From Proteus vulgaris (GTDB lineage: Bacteria > Pseudomonadota > Gammaproteobacteria > Enterobacterales > Enterobacteriaceae): a stretch of DNA of 64,000 nt. The translations under genes and the position numbers were made by a program. Below the pieces are notes generated by a model, which was not told the DNA's origin, ran no database searches, and saw only the letters and a list, made by a program, of their open reading frames with translations. This document shows, one piece after another, positions 1-8,403 of this stretch. Where the stretch lies: contig NZ_JAEHOQ010000006.1 in the NCBI RefSeq assembly GCF_016239305.1, positions 140,672-204,671 on the forward strand, given 5' to 3'. Every line of letters begins with the position of its first letter. Position 1 is the stretch's first letter.

Positions 1-332
1 AGTTAGATAGGTTAGAAGAACAACTCACTCGCATTAAACAACTGATGCAAGATGTAGGTATGAAACCTAAATCAATTCCACCTTTCTTCATTCAATCCTC
101 AGGTGAGTTTTTTATTAAAGATGCCCTTATTAATTCGGCTGTGTTCAATGGTGTGCTTGTCAGTAATAAGCTAGAGCAGGACGCTAAGGCTGAGTTGGCA
201 GATTTACGCATGCGAGCCAATAGTCAAGATATTGCTATCACAGAGCTTAAGAAAGCAATGGAAACTCAGCATCAAGCGTGGGCACAAGCTGTGAGTGAAC
301 TAAATAACAGAACGTGGTGCAGTCAGAAGTAA
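1..332 (+). CDS. Phage protein, 5'-truncated by window edge
   Basis: The frame is open from base 3, so the gene starts left of the window and the ATG at 45 is probably internal. About 110 residues are visible. The end is alpha-helical and coiled-coil-like, with many Ala, Glu, Gln and Lys. The stretch FFIQSSGEFFIKDALIN loosely resembles the C-terminal knob of lambda J-type tail-tip proteins, but the place just before the HNH/terminase genes is not usual for a tail gene. I do not recognise the family. A hairpin terminator follows. Confidence 0.5.
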   Translation, partial: LDRLEEQLTRIKQLMQDVGMKPKSIPPFFIQSSGEFFIKDALINSAVFNGVLVSNKLEQDAKAELADLRMRANSQDIAITELKKAMETQHQAWAQAVSELNNRTWCSQK

Positions 333-339
333 AGGTGAA

Positions 340-366
340 AATACCCTATGTTCAATAAAGGGTATT
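340..366 (+). terminator. Hairpin after the partial phage gene
   Basis: AATACCC and GGGTATT form a 7-bp perfect stem around a 13-nt loop, followed by the pyrimidine-rich tail ATTCTCTTCTTT. It lies 8 nt after the stop of the upstream gene. Confidence 0.5.
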
Positions 367-418
367 ATTCTCTTCTTTAAAATGGCAGATATCTGCCCTT
401 TAAATTATAGGAGATAAC

Positions 419-766
419 ATGCCACCTCGCATACCTCGTGCGTGTCGTAAACAGGGATGCGCTAAGACAACAACAGAACGTAACGGTTACTGTGAAGATC
501 ATCAGAACTTAGGGTGGGAAACCCACCAGCAAGGCAAGAGCCGTCATCAACGTGGCTATGGTACCCAATGGGATAAGTTACGAGCACGTATACTCAAGCG
601 TGATAAGTATCTGTGTCAGGAATGCTTAAGAGTAGGGCGAGCCACCGAAGCCAAAACAGTTGACCATATCATTGCTAAGGCACATGGGGGTACCGATGCA
701 GAAGATAACCTACAAAGCCTGTGCTGGCCCTGTCATAGAACTAAGACAGCAAAGGAAGGGAAATAA
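419..766 (+). CDS. Phage HNH endonuclease
   Basis: A 115-residue protein with the HNH plan: a zinc-type CQEC pair near residue 75, the core VDHIIAKAHGG, then the asparagine-containing segment DNLQSLCWPCH with the second CxxC. It has an additional Cys/His pattern at its N-terminus. It sits just before the small terminase gene. In HK97-type phages an HNH protein at this position works with the terminase in DNA packaging and end formation, and that role is inferred here. An AGGAG ribosome site lies about 6 nt before the ATG. Confidence 0.88.
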   Translation: MPPRIPRACRKQGCAKTTTERNGYCEDHQNLGWETHQQGKSRHQRGYGTQWDKLRARILKRDKYLCQECLRVGRATEAKTVDHIIAKAHGGTDAEDNLQSLCWPCHRTKTAKEGK

Positions 767-784
767 TTCCGTAGCTTAAAGCAA

Positions 785-870
785 CCCTATTATTCATAGG
801 GGAGGGGCGGGTAAAATCCCTACCACTCTCGCCACCTAGGACCGCCCCCCTAAGTCAATTTTTACAGACG
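785..870. other. GC-rich candidate cos/packaging region
   Basis: The 155-nt gap between the HNH and small terminase genes holds a markedly GC-rich block in an otherwise AT-rich genome. It starts with a CCCTAT/ATAGGG hairpin, followed by GGGGAGGGGCGGGT, a TCCCTACCACTCTCGCC stretch and GGACCGCCCCCC. A similar block precedes P27-type small terminase genes in many HK97-like phages and is the usual place of cos. The cleavage site itself cannot be seen. Confidence 0.45.
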
Positions 871-921
871 TGAAATAAGGATTATTTTTTTCGAAACTTT
901 TTAACATCTTTAGGAGGATAA

Positions 922-1380
922 ATGGCAGCCGGTATCCGTGCATCTGGTGGTGGCCGGAATAAAAATTTACCGGCTAAAAATTCTAAGAGTAGCATGACAA
1001 GGATTGCCCCACCTGCAGAATTGATGGGAGAGTCAGCAATAAAACTCTGGAAGACACAAAGTAAAATTTTGATTGAACGTGGAACATTTGAACTTGAAGA
1101 TGCTCCTCTTTTAGTTGCGTATTGCAATGCTTTCGAACTCATGCTTACAGCAGAAAAAGTTATTTTAAAACAAGCTAAATTAGATTTGGAAAGTGGTGGT
1201 ATTACTGAAATGAGTGGCTCTGGTGGATTAAAAAAACACCCTGCTGTCGCCGTTCGTAATGACAGTGTTTCACAAATCGCTCGTTTAGGTTCATTGCTTG
1301 GGTTGGATCCACTTAGCCGAATGAGAATGACAGGGCCTAGTGAACAGAATAATGATGAGAACGAATTTGATGAGTTTTAA
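922..1380 (+). CDS. terS: Terminase small subunit, P27 family
   Basis: A 152-residue protein with the P27-family pattern: a basic, Gly/Pro-rich N-terminus, a helical segment around GESAIKLWKTQSKILIERG, and a C-terminal region with KHPAVAVRNDSVSQIARLGSLLGLDPLSR. This subunit recognises the packaging site and positions the large subunit. A strong ribosome site (AGGAGG) stands before the ATG. The large subunit begins 2 nt after its stop, so the two are co-translated. The family assignment rests on motif and position. Confidence 0.88.
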   Translation: MAAGIRASGGGRNKNLPAKNSKSSMTRIAPPAELMGESAIKLWKTQSKILIERGTFELEDAPLLVAYCNAFELMLTAEKVILKQAKLDLESGGITEMSGSGGLKKHPAVAVRNDSVSQIARLGSLLGLDPLSRMRMTGPSEQNNDENEFDEF

Positions 1381-1382
1381 TT

Positions 1383-3113
1383 ATGGCTACTTATCCGAGC
1401 GTCAATGCTGCAAACCAATACGCTAGAGATATTGTTAGCGGAAAAATTTCATCATGTATTTATGTTAAACAATCCTGCCAACGTCACTTAGATGATCTCC
1501 AAAAAGCGAAAGAAAAAGATTGGCCATATCGTTTTGATAAAGATAAGGCAGAGCGCTTTTGTCGATTTGCTCAACTTATGCCCCACACTAAGGGAGAGTG
1601 GGCAAAGCGTAAATTACGGATCACACTAGAACCGTGGCAACTTTTTATTTTCTGCGTAGTTTTTGGGTGGGTAAAAAAGAAATGTGGCAACCGTCGCTTC
1701 ACTGAAATGTATGTTGAGGTACCGCGTAAAAATGGTAAATCATTGATTGCTGCAGCCGTTGGAAATTACATGTTTTGTGCTGATGGTGAATATGGTGCAG
1801 AAGTGTACTGTGGTGCCACAACAGAAAAGCAAGCGTGGAAGGTATTTGAGCCAGCTTTAGCCATGGTTAAGAAATTACCCTCACTGAGGAAACGATTTCA
1901 AATCAAACCATGGGCAGAGAAAATGACTCGTCCTGATGGTTCTTTATTTGCTCCTTTGATTGGGGATCCTGGTGATGGTGATAACCCAACCTGTGCGATT
2001 ATTGATGAGTATCATGAGCATTCAACAGATGCGTTATATACAACAATGACAACAGGTATGGGGGCGCGAGAGCAACCATTAACGCTAATTATCACAACGG
2101 CAGGATTTGATATTCAAAGTCCTTGTTACGATAAGCGAGTTCAGGTTACTGAAATTCTTGAAGGTATTCGTACTGGTGGGGCAAATGAGCAGATTTTCGG
2201 CATTATTTATACCATAGATAAAGATGATGATTGGAAATTACCAGAAGCCATTATTAAGTCTAACCCAAATTGTGATGTGTCAGTAAAGTACGATTATCTT
2301 TTAGCAAAACAAGAGCTTGGTATTACAACACCAAGACAAACAAACCAGATAAAGACTAAACATTTCAATATTTGGGTTTCTGCAAAATCAGCGTTCTACA
2401 ATATGGATCATTGGCGTAAAGCTGAAGATAAAAGCCTAAAGCTAGAAGATTTCTATGGTGAAGATGTCTATTTAGGTATTGACCTAGCAACAAAGCTGGA
2501 TTTGAACTGTGTAGCTCCTATTTTTATGCGAGAAATTGGCGGTAAAAAACATTATTTTTCTATATCTCCATTATTTTTTGCGCCAGAAGATACGATTTAT
2601 TCAACCGATAGTGACAAGTTGAGGACTGCGGAACGGTATCAAAGTTTTGTCAATCAGAAAGCATTAATTCCAAGTGATGGTGCAGAGGTTGACTACCGTT
2701 TGATTGAAGAATCTATCTTAAAATTGAGAGAACATTTCAGTATTGTTTCCAGCCCAATTGACCCATTTGGTGCGGTGGCATTATCTCATCGACTACAAGA
2801 TGAAGGATTAGAGCCTATTTCTATTACTCAAAATTATACAAATATGAGTGATCCCATGAAGGAAATAGAAGCTGCTTTAGCTTCAGGGCGATTGCATCAT
2901 GATGGAAACCCTATTATGACGTGGTGTTTTCAAAATGTGGTCGGTAAGTATTTGCCGGGTAGTGATGATGTTGTTAGACCAACAAAAGATGGTAATGAAA
3001 ACAAAATTGATGGCGCAGTCTCAGCTATGATGGCTGTTGGTCGAGCAATGTTGAATAACTCAGAAAAAACACTTTCCAATGTCCTCGCTTCTCGAGGCTT
3101 ACGCTCTCTCTAA
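1383..3113 (+). CDS. terL: Terminase large subunit (packaging ATPase/nuclease)
   Basis: A 576-residue protein, the usual length for an HK97-type large terminase. The N-terminal ATPase has a Walker A variant VPRKNGKS at residues 113-120 and Walker B CAIIDE at 204-209. The C-terminal RNase-H-like nuclease begins at about 363 with YLGIDLATKLD, where Asp367 is the first predicted metal ligand. It pumps DNA into the prohead and cuts it. It follows terS directly and precedes the portal operon. Confidence 0.93.
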   Translation: MATYPSVNAANQYARDIVSGKISSCIYVKQSCQRHLDDLQKAKEKDWPYRFDKDKAERFCRFAQLMPHTKGEWAKRKLRITLEPWQLFIFCVVFGWVKKKCGNRRFTEMYVEVPRKNGKSLIAAAVGNYMFCADGEYGAEVYCGATTEKQAWKVFEPALAMVKKLPSLRKRFQIKPWAEKMTRPDGSLFAPLIGDPGDGDNPTCAIIDEYHEHSTDALYTTMTTGMGAREQPLTLIITTAGFDIQSPCYDKRVQVTEILEGIRTGGANEQIFGIIYTIDKDDDWKLPEAIIKSNPNCDVSVKYDYLLAKQELGITTPRQTNQIKTKHFNIWVSAKSAFYNMDHWRKAEDKSLKLEDFYGEDVYLGIDLATKLDLNCVAPIFMREIGGKKHYFSISPLFFAPEDTIYSTDSDKLRTAERYQSFVNQKALIPSDGAEVDYRLIEESILKLREHFSIVSSPIDPFGAVALSHRLQDEGLEPISITQNYTNMSDPMKEIEAALASGRLHHDGNPIMTWCFQNVVGKYLPGSDDVVRPTKDGNENKIDGAVSAMMAVGRAMLNNSEKTLSNVLASRGLRSL

Positions 3114-3122
3114 GGAAATTTA

Positions 3123-3302
3123 ATGAAATTTTTAACAATAACAGCCTTATTGGTTGGGATTGCGGGTGCCTTTTTGTTGTCATGGGGCGCTTGGTTAATC
3201 TACCCACCGATGGGCTATATTTGCGCGGGTTTACTGTGCCTTTTATGGTCATACCTTGTTTCAAGAGCGCTTGGACAACCTAGAAATAACAAGGAGGAAT
3301 AA
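3123..3302 (+). CDS. Small two-helix phage membrane protein
   Basis: A 59-residue reading frame between terL and portal that fills an otherwise empty gap. It has two hydrophobic segments (about residues 4-26 and 31-46) and a short polar tail RALGQPRNNKEE. Its TAA stop overlaps the portal ATG as TAATG, and the AGGAGGAA inside its end doubles as the portal ribosome site, so the arrangement is clearly coding. Small membrane proteins at this position recur in HK97-type phages. The function is unknown. Confidence 0.7.
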   Translation: MKFLTITALLVGIAGAFLLSWGAWLIYPPMGYICAGLLCLLWSYLVSRALGQPRNNKEE

Positions 3303-4531
3303 TGTTTTTCCCTGGGTTATTTCAGAAATCTCAGAAAGAGATGACCTCATCAGAACTGAGTGAGTTAATTGGATTGTCTTATGACACTTATTCTGGTCGA
3401 AGAGTGAGTACACAACTCGCTATGCAACTGACTTCTGTATTTAGTTGTATTCGTGTTCTTGCGGAATCGGTAGGGATGTTGCCATGTTCCTTATATGAAC
3501 AATTAGAAAGAGGAAATAAACGCGCCACCAAAGAACGGTTACACAAATTACTGGCGGTTAAGCCCAATAATTACATGACACCTCAAGAGCTTTGGGAGCT
3601 ATTAATTGCCTGTTTGTGTTTAAGGGGGAATTTTTATGCTTATAAGGTGTACGCCTTAGGCGAAGTGGTTGAATTACTACCTCTCGATCCTAGTTGTGTC
3701 ACGCCAAAATTAAATAGCCAATGGGAGCCAGAGTATCAGGTGACATTTCCAAATGGTAAAAGTGAAACACTGACACAGCAAGAAATCTGGCATGTGCGGA
3801 TTTTTACTCTTGATGGTCTAGTGGGATTAAGTCCGATCGCCTATGCACGTCAAGCCATTGGTTTAGGATTAGCCACTGAAGAGCATGGTTCGCGTTTATT
3901 TGGAAACGGTGCGGTGACAAGTGGTGTATTACAAACTGATCAATATCTAAAAGATGATGCTTACGAAAGACTGAAATCTGACTTCGGTGAACGGCACCAA
4001 GGGTTAGCCAATGCACACAAACCGATGATTTTAGAAATGGGATTGAAGTGGCAACAAATCAGTTTATCGGCTGAAGATGCGCAATTTCTTGAAACACGAA
4101 AGTTTCAGTTAGAGGAAATTTGCCGTATTTTTCGCGTTCCTCTTCATATGGTGCAAAACACCGATCGCGCCACATTCAATAATATTGAAAACTTGGGTAT
4201 TGGTTTTATTAACTACTCACTTGTTCCTTACCTTATTCGTATAGAGCAACGCATTAATGCAGGGCTGGTAAAAGCCAGTAAACAAGGCGCTTTTTATGCC
4301 AAATTTAATACTGGCGCTTTATTACGTGGTGATATGAAATCGCGATTTGAAGCCTACTCAACAGGCATTAACTGGGGGATTTATTCGCCTAATGAATGTC
4401 GTGAACTCGAAGAGTTAAATCCTCGTGAGGGTGGTGATATTTATCTCACACCGATGAATATGACCACTAAACCAGAAACCCAAAAGCAAGAGGAGAAAGC
4501 GCATGCCGATGATGACCAAACAACGGCTTGA
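3302..4531 (+). CDS. Portal protein, HK97 family
   Basis: A 409-residue protein of the HK97 portal type. Recognisable stretches are an N-terminal SVFSCIRVLAESVGMLPCSLYE, PNNYMTPQELWELL, the clip/stem region ILEMGLKWQQISLSAEDAQFLETRKF, and IFRVPLHMVQ. It forms the dodecameric ring through which DNA enters the head and to which the connectors attach. Its 3' end overlaps the protease start by 29 nt. The C-terminal tail is polar and low in complexity, as is usual. Confidence 0.93.
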   Translation: MFFPGLFQKSQKEMTSSELSELIGLSYDTYSGRRVSTQLAMQLTSVFSCIRVLAESVGMLPCSLYEQLERGNKRATKERLHKLLAVKPNNYMTPQELWELLIACLCLRGNFYAYKVYALGEVVELLPLDPSCVTPKLNSQWEPEYQVTFPNGKSETLTQQEIWHVRIFTLDGLVGLSPIAYARQAIGLGLATEEHGSRLFGNGAVTSGVLQTDQYLKDDAYERLKSDFGERHQGLANAHKPMILEMGLKWQQISLSAEDAQFLETRKFQLEEICRIFRVPLHMVQNTDRATFNNIENLGIGFINYSLVPYLIRIEQRINAGLVKASKQGAFYAKFNTGALLRGDMKSRFEAYSTGINWGIYSPNECRELEELNPREGGDIYLTPMNMTTKPETQKQEEKAHADDDQTTA

Positions 4532-5153
4532 TGTGCCATTGAAAATTAAGTCTGTTAGTGACTCTGGCGAGTTTGAAGGCTACGGCTCCGTTTTCGGGGT
4601 GAAAGACAGTTATGCCGATATTGTGATGCCGGGGGCTTTTCTTAATTCCCTGAGTCAGTGGAAAGAAAAAGGTGCGTTACCTGCTTTACTTTGGCAACAC
4701 CAAATGGCTGAGCCTATTGGTATTTATACCGAAATGAGAGAAGACAGCACCGGACTCTATGTAAAAGGTCGCCTGTTAATTGATGACGATCCTTTATCTA
4801 AACGCGCACATGCTCATATGAAGGCCGGATCACTCTCTGGCCTTTCTATTGGTTACATTCTTAAAGATTATGAATATGACCGCAGTAAAGATGCCTTTCT
4901 ACTGAAAGAAATCGACCTATGGGAAGTCAGCTTAGTGACATTTCCTTCCAATGATGAAGCGCGAGTCAGTGATGTGAAGTCGGCATTTGCTCGTGGTGAA
5001 TTACCCACACAAAAAAGTATTGAGCGAGTCCTGCGCGATGTTGGGCTTTCGCGAACACAAGCCAAGGCTTTTATGGCCAAAGGCTACGATGCACTTTCTC
5101 TGCGTGATGTTGAGCAAGAAGCATTAGAAACATTGAAATCTATTTTTAAATAA
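4503..5153 (+). CDS. Prohead maturation protease, HK97 type
   Basis: A 216-residue serine protease of the HK97 prohead family. The conserved His lies in LLWQHQ (His66) and the Ser in GSLSGLSIGY (Ser115), matching the expected catalytic pair. It cleaves the scaffold-like delta domain of the capsid protein during head maturation. Several ATGs stand close together; the first, at 4503, has AGGAG at a good distance inside the end of the portal gene. The capsid gene follows after 13 nt. Confidence 0.92.
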   Translation: MPMMTKQRLDVPLKIKSVSDSGEFEGYGSVFGVKDSYADIVMPGAFLNSLSQWKEKGALPALLWQHQMAEPIGIYTEMREDSTGLYVKGRLLIDDDPLSKRAHAHMKAGSLSGLSIGYILKDYEYDRSKDAFLLKEIDLWEVSLVTFPSNDEARVSDVKSAFARGELPTQKSIERVLRDVGLSRTQAKAFMAKGYDALSLRDVEQEALETLKSIFK

Positions 5154-5166
5154 TAAAGGAAAAATT

Positions 5167-6375
5167 ATGGCTATTGATCATAAAGACGTCAGTGAAGTTG
5201 CGCAGGAATTAAAAGGTCAGTTTGACGAATTTAAAAAGTCGAATGATAAACGAATTGATGCGATTGAAGCTGAAAAAAGTAAGTTATCAGCAACCGTTGA
5301 TACCTTAAATGGCAAATTATCAGAGCTGGATGAATTAAAAAGCAATTTAGAAGCTGAACTCGCTTCGGTAAAACGTCCAGATGGTAACGTGACGAATAAA
5401 GACGTCTCTGAACACAAAGCTGCGTTTGAATTGTTTGTGCGTAAAGGCACCGATGATGGGCTTGCGGAATTAGAGCGTAAAGCAATGCAGGTCGGTTCAG
5501 ATCCTGACGGCGGTTATGCAGTACCCGAAGAACTGGATCGTAATATCATTACGGCATTACGTGATGAAGTGGTTATGCGCCAAGAGTGTAATGTGATTAC
5601 GGTTGGCACAGAGAAGTTTAAACGCCTGATTAATCAAGGTGGCACAAATAGTGGATGGGTGGGTGAAGTGGACAAACGTCCTGAAACTAACACATCAAAA
5701 CTCGCTTCTATTGAACCGTTCTGGGGGGAAATCTACGGTAACCCTGCCGCCACTCAAACCATGCTTGATGATGCCTTTTTTAATGTTGAGCAATTCATCA
5801 CTAGTGAGTTAGCTACAGAATTTGCGGAGCAGGAAGAAGCGGTATTTACCCACGGTGACGGCATTAAAAAGCCTAAAGGCCTATTGGCATACGGCAGTGA
5901 CGATAAAGGCGACAAAGAGCGTGAATGGGGTAAGTTACAGCATTTGTTATTGAAAAATCCGACGGAAATCACCGCGGATGAAGTCATGAAATTGATTTAC
6001 ACCATGAGAAAGGTTTATCGTACAGGTGCTAAATTTATGATGAATAACAATACATTATTCCAAGTTCGCACACTGAAAGATGCTCAAGGTAATTATTTGT
6101 GGCAACCCGGTCTGCAATTAGGGCAACCTTCAGCATTATTAGGGTATGGCATTGCAGAAAATGAGCAATTTGCTGATGTCTCTGCTGATGCTGTGCCGAT
6201 TGCTTTTGGTAACTTCAATCGCTGTTACACCATTCTTGATCGTATTGGTGTTCGTATGTTACGTGACCCGTACACCAACAAACCGTTTGTACATTTCTAT
6301 ACGACGAAACGCGTTGGCTCTATGTTGGTTGACAGTAATGCGGTGAAGTTACTGAAAGCTGGAGCCACTAAATAA
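5167..6375 (+). CDS. Major capsid protein, HK97 fold
   Basis: A 402-residue HK97-type coat protein. Residues 1 to about 85 are charged and coiled-coil-like (Lys/Glu-rich), the expected delta/scaffold domain removed by the protease. The mature part starts near AMQVGSDPDGGYAVPEE, a typical sequence after the cleavage point. Later motifs are GEIYGNPAATQTMLDDAFFNVE and the C-terminal DPYTNKPFVHFYTTKRVG. It forms the head shell. A rho-independent terminator follows. Confidence 0.94.
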   Translation: MAIDHKDVSEVAQELKGQFDEFKKSNDKRIDAIEAEKSKLSATVDTLNGKLSELDELKSNLEAELASVKRPDGNVTNKDVSEHKAAFELFVRKGTDDGLAELERKAMQVGSDPDGGYAVPEELDRNIITALRDEVVMRQECNVITVGTEKFKRLINQGGTNSGWVGEVDKRPETNTSKLASIEPFWGEIYGNPAATQTMLDDAFFNVEQFITSELATEFAEQEEAVFTHGDGIKKPKGLLAYGSDDKGDKEREWGKLQHLLLKNPTEITADEVMKLIYTMRKVYRTGAKFMMNNNTLFQVRTLKDAQGNYLWQPGLQLGQPSALLGYGIAENEQFADVSADAVPIAFGNFNRCYTILDRIGVRMLRDPYTNKPFVHFYTTKRVGSMLVDSNAVKLLKAGATK

Positions 6376-6405
6376 TCTGAGTTTATGTATCTCAGTTTCA
6401 TATAT

Positions 6406-6427
6406 ACCGCTTAATTGCGGTTTTTTT
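6406..6427 (+). terminator. Terminator after the capsid gene
   Basis: ACCGC-TTAATT-GCGGT followed by seven T residues, 30 nt after the capsid stop. It probably limits read-through and keeps capsid message more abundant than that of the downstream connector genes. Confidence 0.75.
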
Positions 6428-6430
6428 GTG

Positions 6431-6454
6431 CCTGCGATCGGGATAGATCGCAGG
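6431..6454 (+). promoter_or_regulatory. Perfect hairpin ahead of the connector ribosome site
   Basis: CCTGCGATC, a GGGATA loop and GATCGCAGG form a 9-bp perfect stem just 7 nt before the GGAGG ribosome site of the next gene. It lies directly after the terminator T-run and has no T-run of its own. It could be a processing or stability element. Confidence 0.4.
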
Positions 6455-6470
6455 ATTTATTGGAGGTTTC

Positions 6471-6779
6471 ATGGCATTCCCAACTATCGATGAATTGAAA
6501 CGCCAATGCTATATCGATGCTGATCAGGATGATGATTTACTTCAACAAAATCTATCATCAGCGATAGCCGAAGTGGAAAGATTAACAAACCGAAAATTGT
6601 ATGATGATGAAATACCTGAAAATGATCATTATGGCTTACTTCTTTCCGAAGATATAAAAATAAGGCTCATGCAAATGGTTGGTTTTTGGTATGAGAATCG
6701 TGAAGGTCAATCACTCCCCGAGTCGCTATGTAATGCATTGCGTGAATATCGTATCAGACCCATGCGAGGGCAATCATGA
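6471..6779 (+). CDS. Head-tail connector (gp6-like)
   Basis: A 102-residue acidic, helical protein. The pattern DELKRQCYIDADQDDDLL, then AIAEVERLTNRKLYDD, matches the gp6-type phage connector family, which docks below the portal to form the neck. A GGAGG ribosome site precedes the ATG. Its stop overlaps the next start in ATGA. Position between capsid and tail genes supports the call. Confidence 0.85.
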   Translation: MAFPTIDELKRQCYIDADQDDDLLQQNLSSAIAEVERLTNRKLYDDEIPENDHYGLLLSEDIKIRLMQMVGFWYENREGQSLPESLCNALREYRIRPMRGQS

Positions 6780-7099
6780 AAGCAGGAAGATTGCGTCAAA
6801 CTGTCATATTTCAACAGAACGTACCCATTAAGTTACCTTCAGGGCAACTTAAAAAAGAGTGGATTGATATCGCTTCCGTGCGGTGCGAAGTAAAACATCT
6901 TTCTGGTCGTGAACTGATATCCGCTAATGCTGAAATGTCAGAGGTTACTGTTAGAGTGTGGATGCGTTACCGACCCGATATTAACAGTACCTGCAGAATG
7001 GTTTGGCGTGAGCAAATTTATGACATTCAGTCAGTCATCCCTGATGAGAAATTGACTCGATTAGAATTGCTATGCAAACAAGGAGTAAAACAATCATGA
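6776..7099 (+). CDS. Head closure / head-tail joining protein
   Basis: A 107-residue beta-rich protein with the head-tail adaptor pattern: AGRLRQTVIFQQ at the N-terminus and RCEVKHLSGRELISANAEMSEVTVRV in the middle, ending with IYDIQSVIPDEKLTRLELLCKQ. This family closes the head after packaging and joins it to the tail. It overlaps its neighbours by 4 nt on both sides (ATGA), showing translational coupling. Confidence 0.85.
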   Translation: MKAGRLRQTVIFQQNVPIKLPSGQLKKEWIDIASVRCEVKHLSGRELISANAEMSEVTVRVWMRYRPDINSTCRMVWREQIYDIQSVIPDEKLTRLELLCKQGVKQS

Positions 7100-7536
7100 A
7101 TTTGGATTTCTCCGATCTACTCGACTTATCAAGAGAGTTAGATGTTTTAAGCCGAGCTGAAAGTCATCAAGCGATGCGAAAAGCAACCAATGCGGCCGCA
7201 ACGTTATTACGTGATGAAATCAGAACGTCCGCACCACGAAAGACGGGAAAATTAGCACGAAATATAGTGACCCGTAATCACAGAATGCGCAATAAAGGTG
7301 AGGTTTCTTCGGGCGTTTATGTTCGAGGGAGTAACGCATCAGGCACAAACAGCGATACCTCTATGAAAAGTGATCATCCTAACAATGCCTTTTATTGGCG
7401 CTTTCTTGAAGAGGGTACTTCTAAAATGGCGCCAAGGCCTTTTATACGTCCCACTTTTGATCGTGAATCGGATAAGGCAGCCAATTTAGCCATTAGCGAA
7501 TTAAATAGAGCGATTGATGAGGCGCTAGGAAAATGA
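7096..7536 (+). CDS. HK97 gp10-like tail completion protein
   Basis: A helical/basic protein of 146 residues with RTSAPRKTGKLARNI near residue 50 and the ending FLEEGTSKMAPRPFIRP, typical of the HK97 gp10 family that helps complete the tail or neck. I start it at ATG 7096 rather than the in-frame ATG at 7072: 7096 has AGGAG (7081-7085) at a good distance and overlaps the previous stop as ATGA. Confidence 0.85.
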   Translation: MNLDFSDLLDLSRELDVLSRAESHQAMRKATNAAATLLRDEIRTSAPRKTGKLARNIVTRNHRMRNKGEVSSGVYVRGSNASGTNSDTSMKSDHPNNAFYWRFLEEGTSKMAPRPFIRPTFDRESDKAANLAISELNRAIDEALGK

Positions 7537-7868
7537 CAGAGGCGGATATCTACGCAATTTTATCACCCGTATTACCTGATAAAGTTTTTCCGTATGTTGC
7601 TCCACAATCAAGCCCTGCAATAACAGCGCCTTGGTGTGCCTTCTCTTTGTACGATGTCAAAGGCGATGTACTGAAGGGGCAAGCCGAAACGATGACAAAT
7701 ATTCAGGTTGATGTTTATGCCGATACGATTGATGAGGCGAGAACGCTTCGCTTGTTATTTGCTAACGCCTTAACAAAATTAAGCCCTGTTGAAATTTCAG
7801 AAAAACAAGGCTACGAGCCTGATACAGGATTGTTTAGAGCAACATTTGAATGCCAAGTTTGGCAATAG
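7533..7868 (+). CDS. Tail terminator protein (DUF3168-type)
   Basis: A 111-residue protein matching the DUF3168/tail-terminator pattern: TEADIYAILSPVLPDKVFP, then APWCAFSLYDVKGDVL, QVDVYADTIDEAR, and a C-terminal YEPDTGLFRATFECQVW. It caps the growing tail tube and joins it to the neck. Its start overlaps the previous stop in ATGA, and a strong terminator follows. Confidence 0.82.
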   Translation: MTEADIYAILSPVLPDKVFPYVAPQSSPAITAPWCAFSLYDVKGDVLKGQAETMTNIQVDVYADTIDEARTLRLLFANALTKLSPVEISEKQGYEPDTGLFRATFECQVWQ

Positions 7869-7890
7869 CATCGCCTTATTATTCACACTA

Positions 7891-7914
7891 AAGCCACCTT
7901 CGGGTGGTTTTTTT
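7891..7914 (+). terminator. Terminator before the tail tube gene
   Basis: CCACC-TTCG-GGTGG, extended by A/T and G/T pairs, followed by seven T residues. It uses a stable TTCG tetraloop. It separates the neck genes from the tail tube gene. Confidence 0.8.
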
Positions 7915-7933
7915 ATGCCAATAGGAAATGAGC

Positions 7934-8401
7934 ATGTCTAGTAAATATGAAAAAACACAAGGCACTAAAATCAGTGTCTCGAAATTACCTGCAACGGAAG
8001 TTAACTCTGCTGATGCGGTATTTTTAGGGATTTCTTGTTCAACAAAAGAGATCAGTTATACCGGTGGGCAGAAATCAGATATTGATGTCACCACGCTCTG
8101 CTCTGAGGAGCAAGAAGTTACCAATGGATTATCTGCACCTGCAGAGCTCACCATTAATGGTAATTTCACCGATGATGAAGGCCAAGAAACATTACGTACC
8201 GCGTATGAAAATGATGAAGTTCATGCTTTTAAAGTGGAGTTCCCTTCAGGGATTGGCTATGCCTTTTTAGCTGAAGTGCGTCAAAACAGTTGGAGTGTTT
8301 CTACTTCGGGTGTGGTTTCTGCTTCATTTACCCTACGTTTAAAAGGTAAATCTAAGCCGATTAAAAACGGGACTGTTAATTTAAATGAAGGTAGCGAATA
8401 A
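7934..8401 (+). CDS. Major tail tube protein
   Basis: A 155-residue protein of the lambda-type tail tube family: SSKYEKTQGTKISVSKLP near the start, then IDVTTLCSEEQE, GLSAPAELTINGNF, and FLAEVRQNSWSVSTSGVVSASFTLRLKG. It stacks as hexameric rings to form the tail tube. The ATG at 7934 is preferred to the in-frame ATG at 7928 because AGGAAA is too close to the latter. It stands between a terminator and the chaperone gene, as expected for a highly expressed protein. Confidence 0.85.
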   Translation: MSSKYEKTQGTKISVSKLPATEVNSADAVFLGISCSTKEISYTGGQKSDIDVTTLCSEEQEVTNGLSAPAELTINGNFTDDEGQETLRTAYENDEVHAFKVEFPSGIGYAFLAEVRQNSWSVSTSGVVSASFTLRLKGKSKPIKNGTVNLNEGSE

Positions 8402-8403
8402 CC

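Noticed and set aside
882..1142. Leftward open frame over the small terminase gene
   Set aside because: It lies wholly opposite a well-supported terminase gene, has no family resemblance and no ribosome site.
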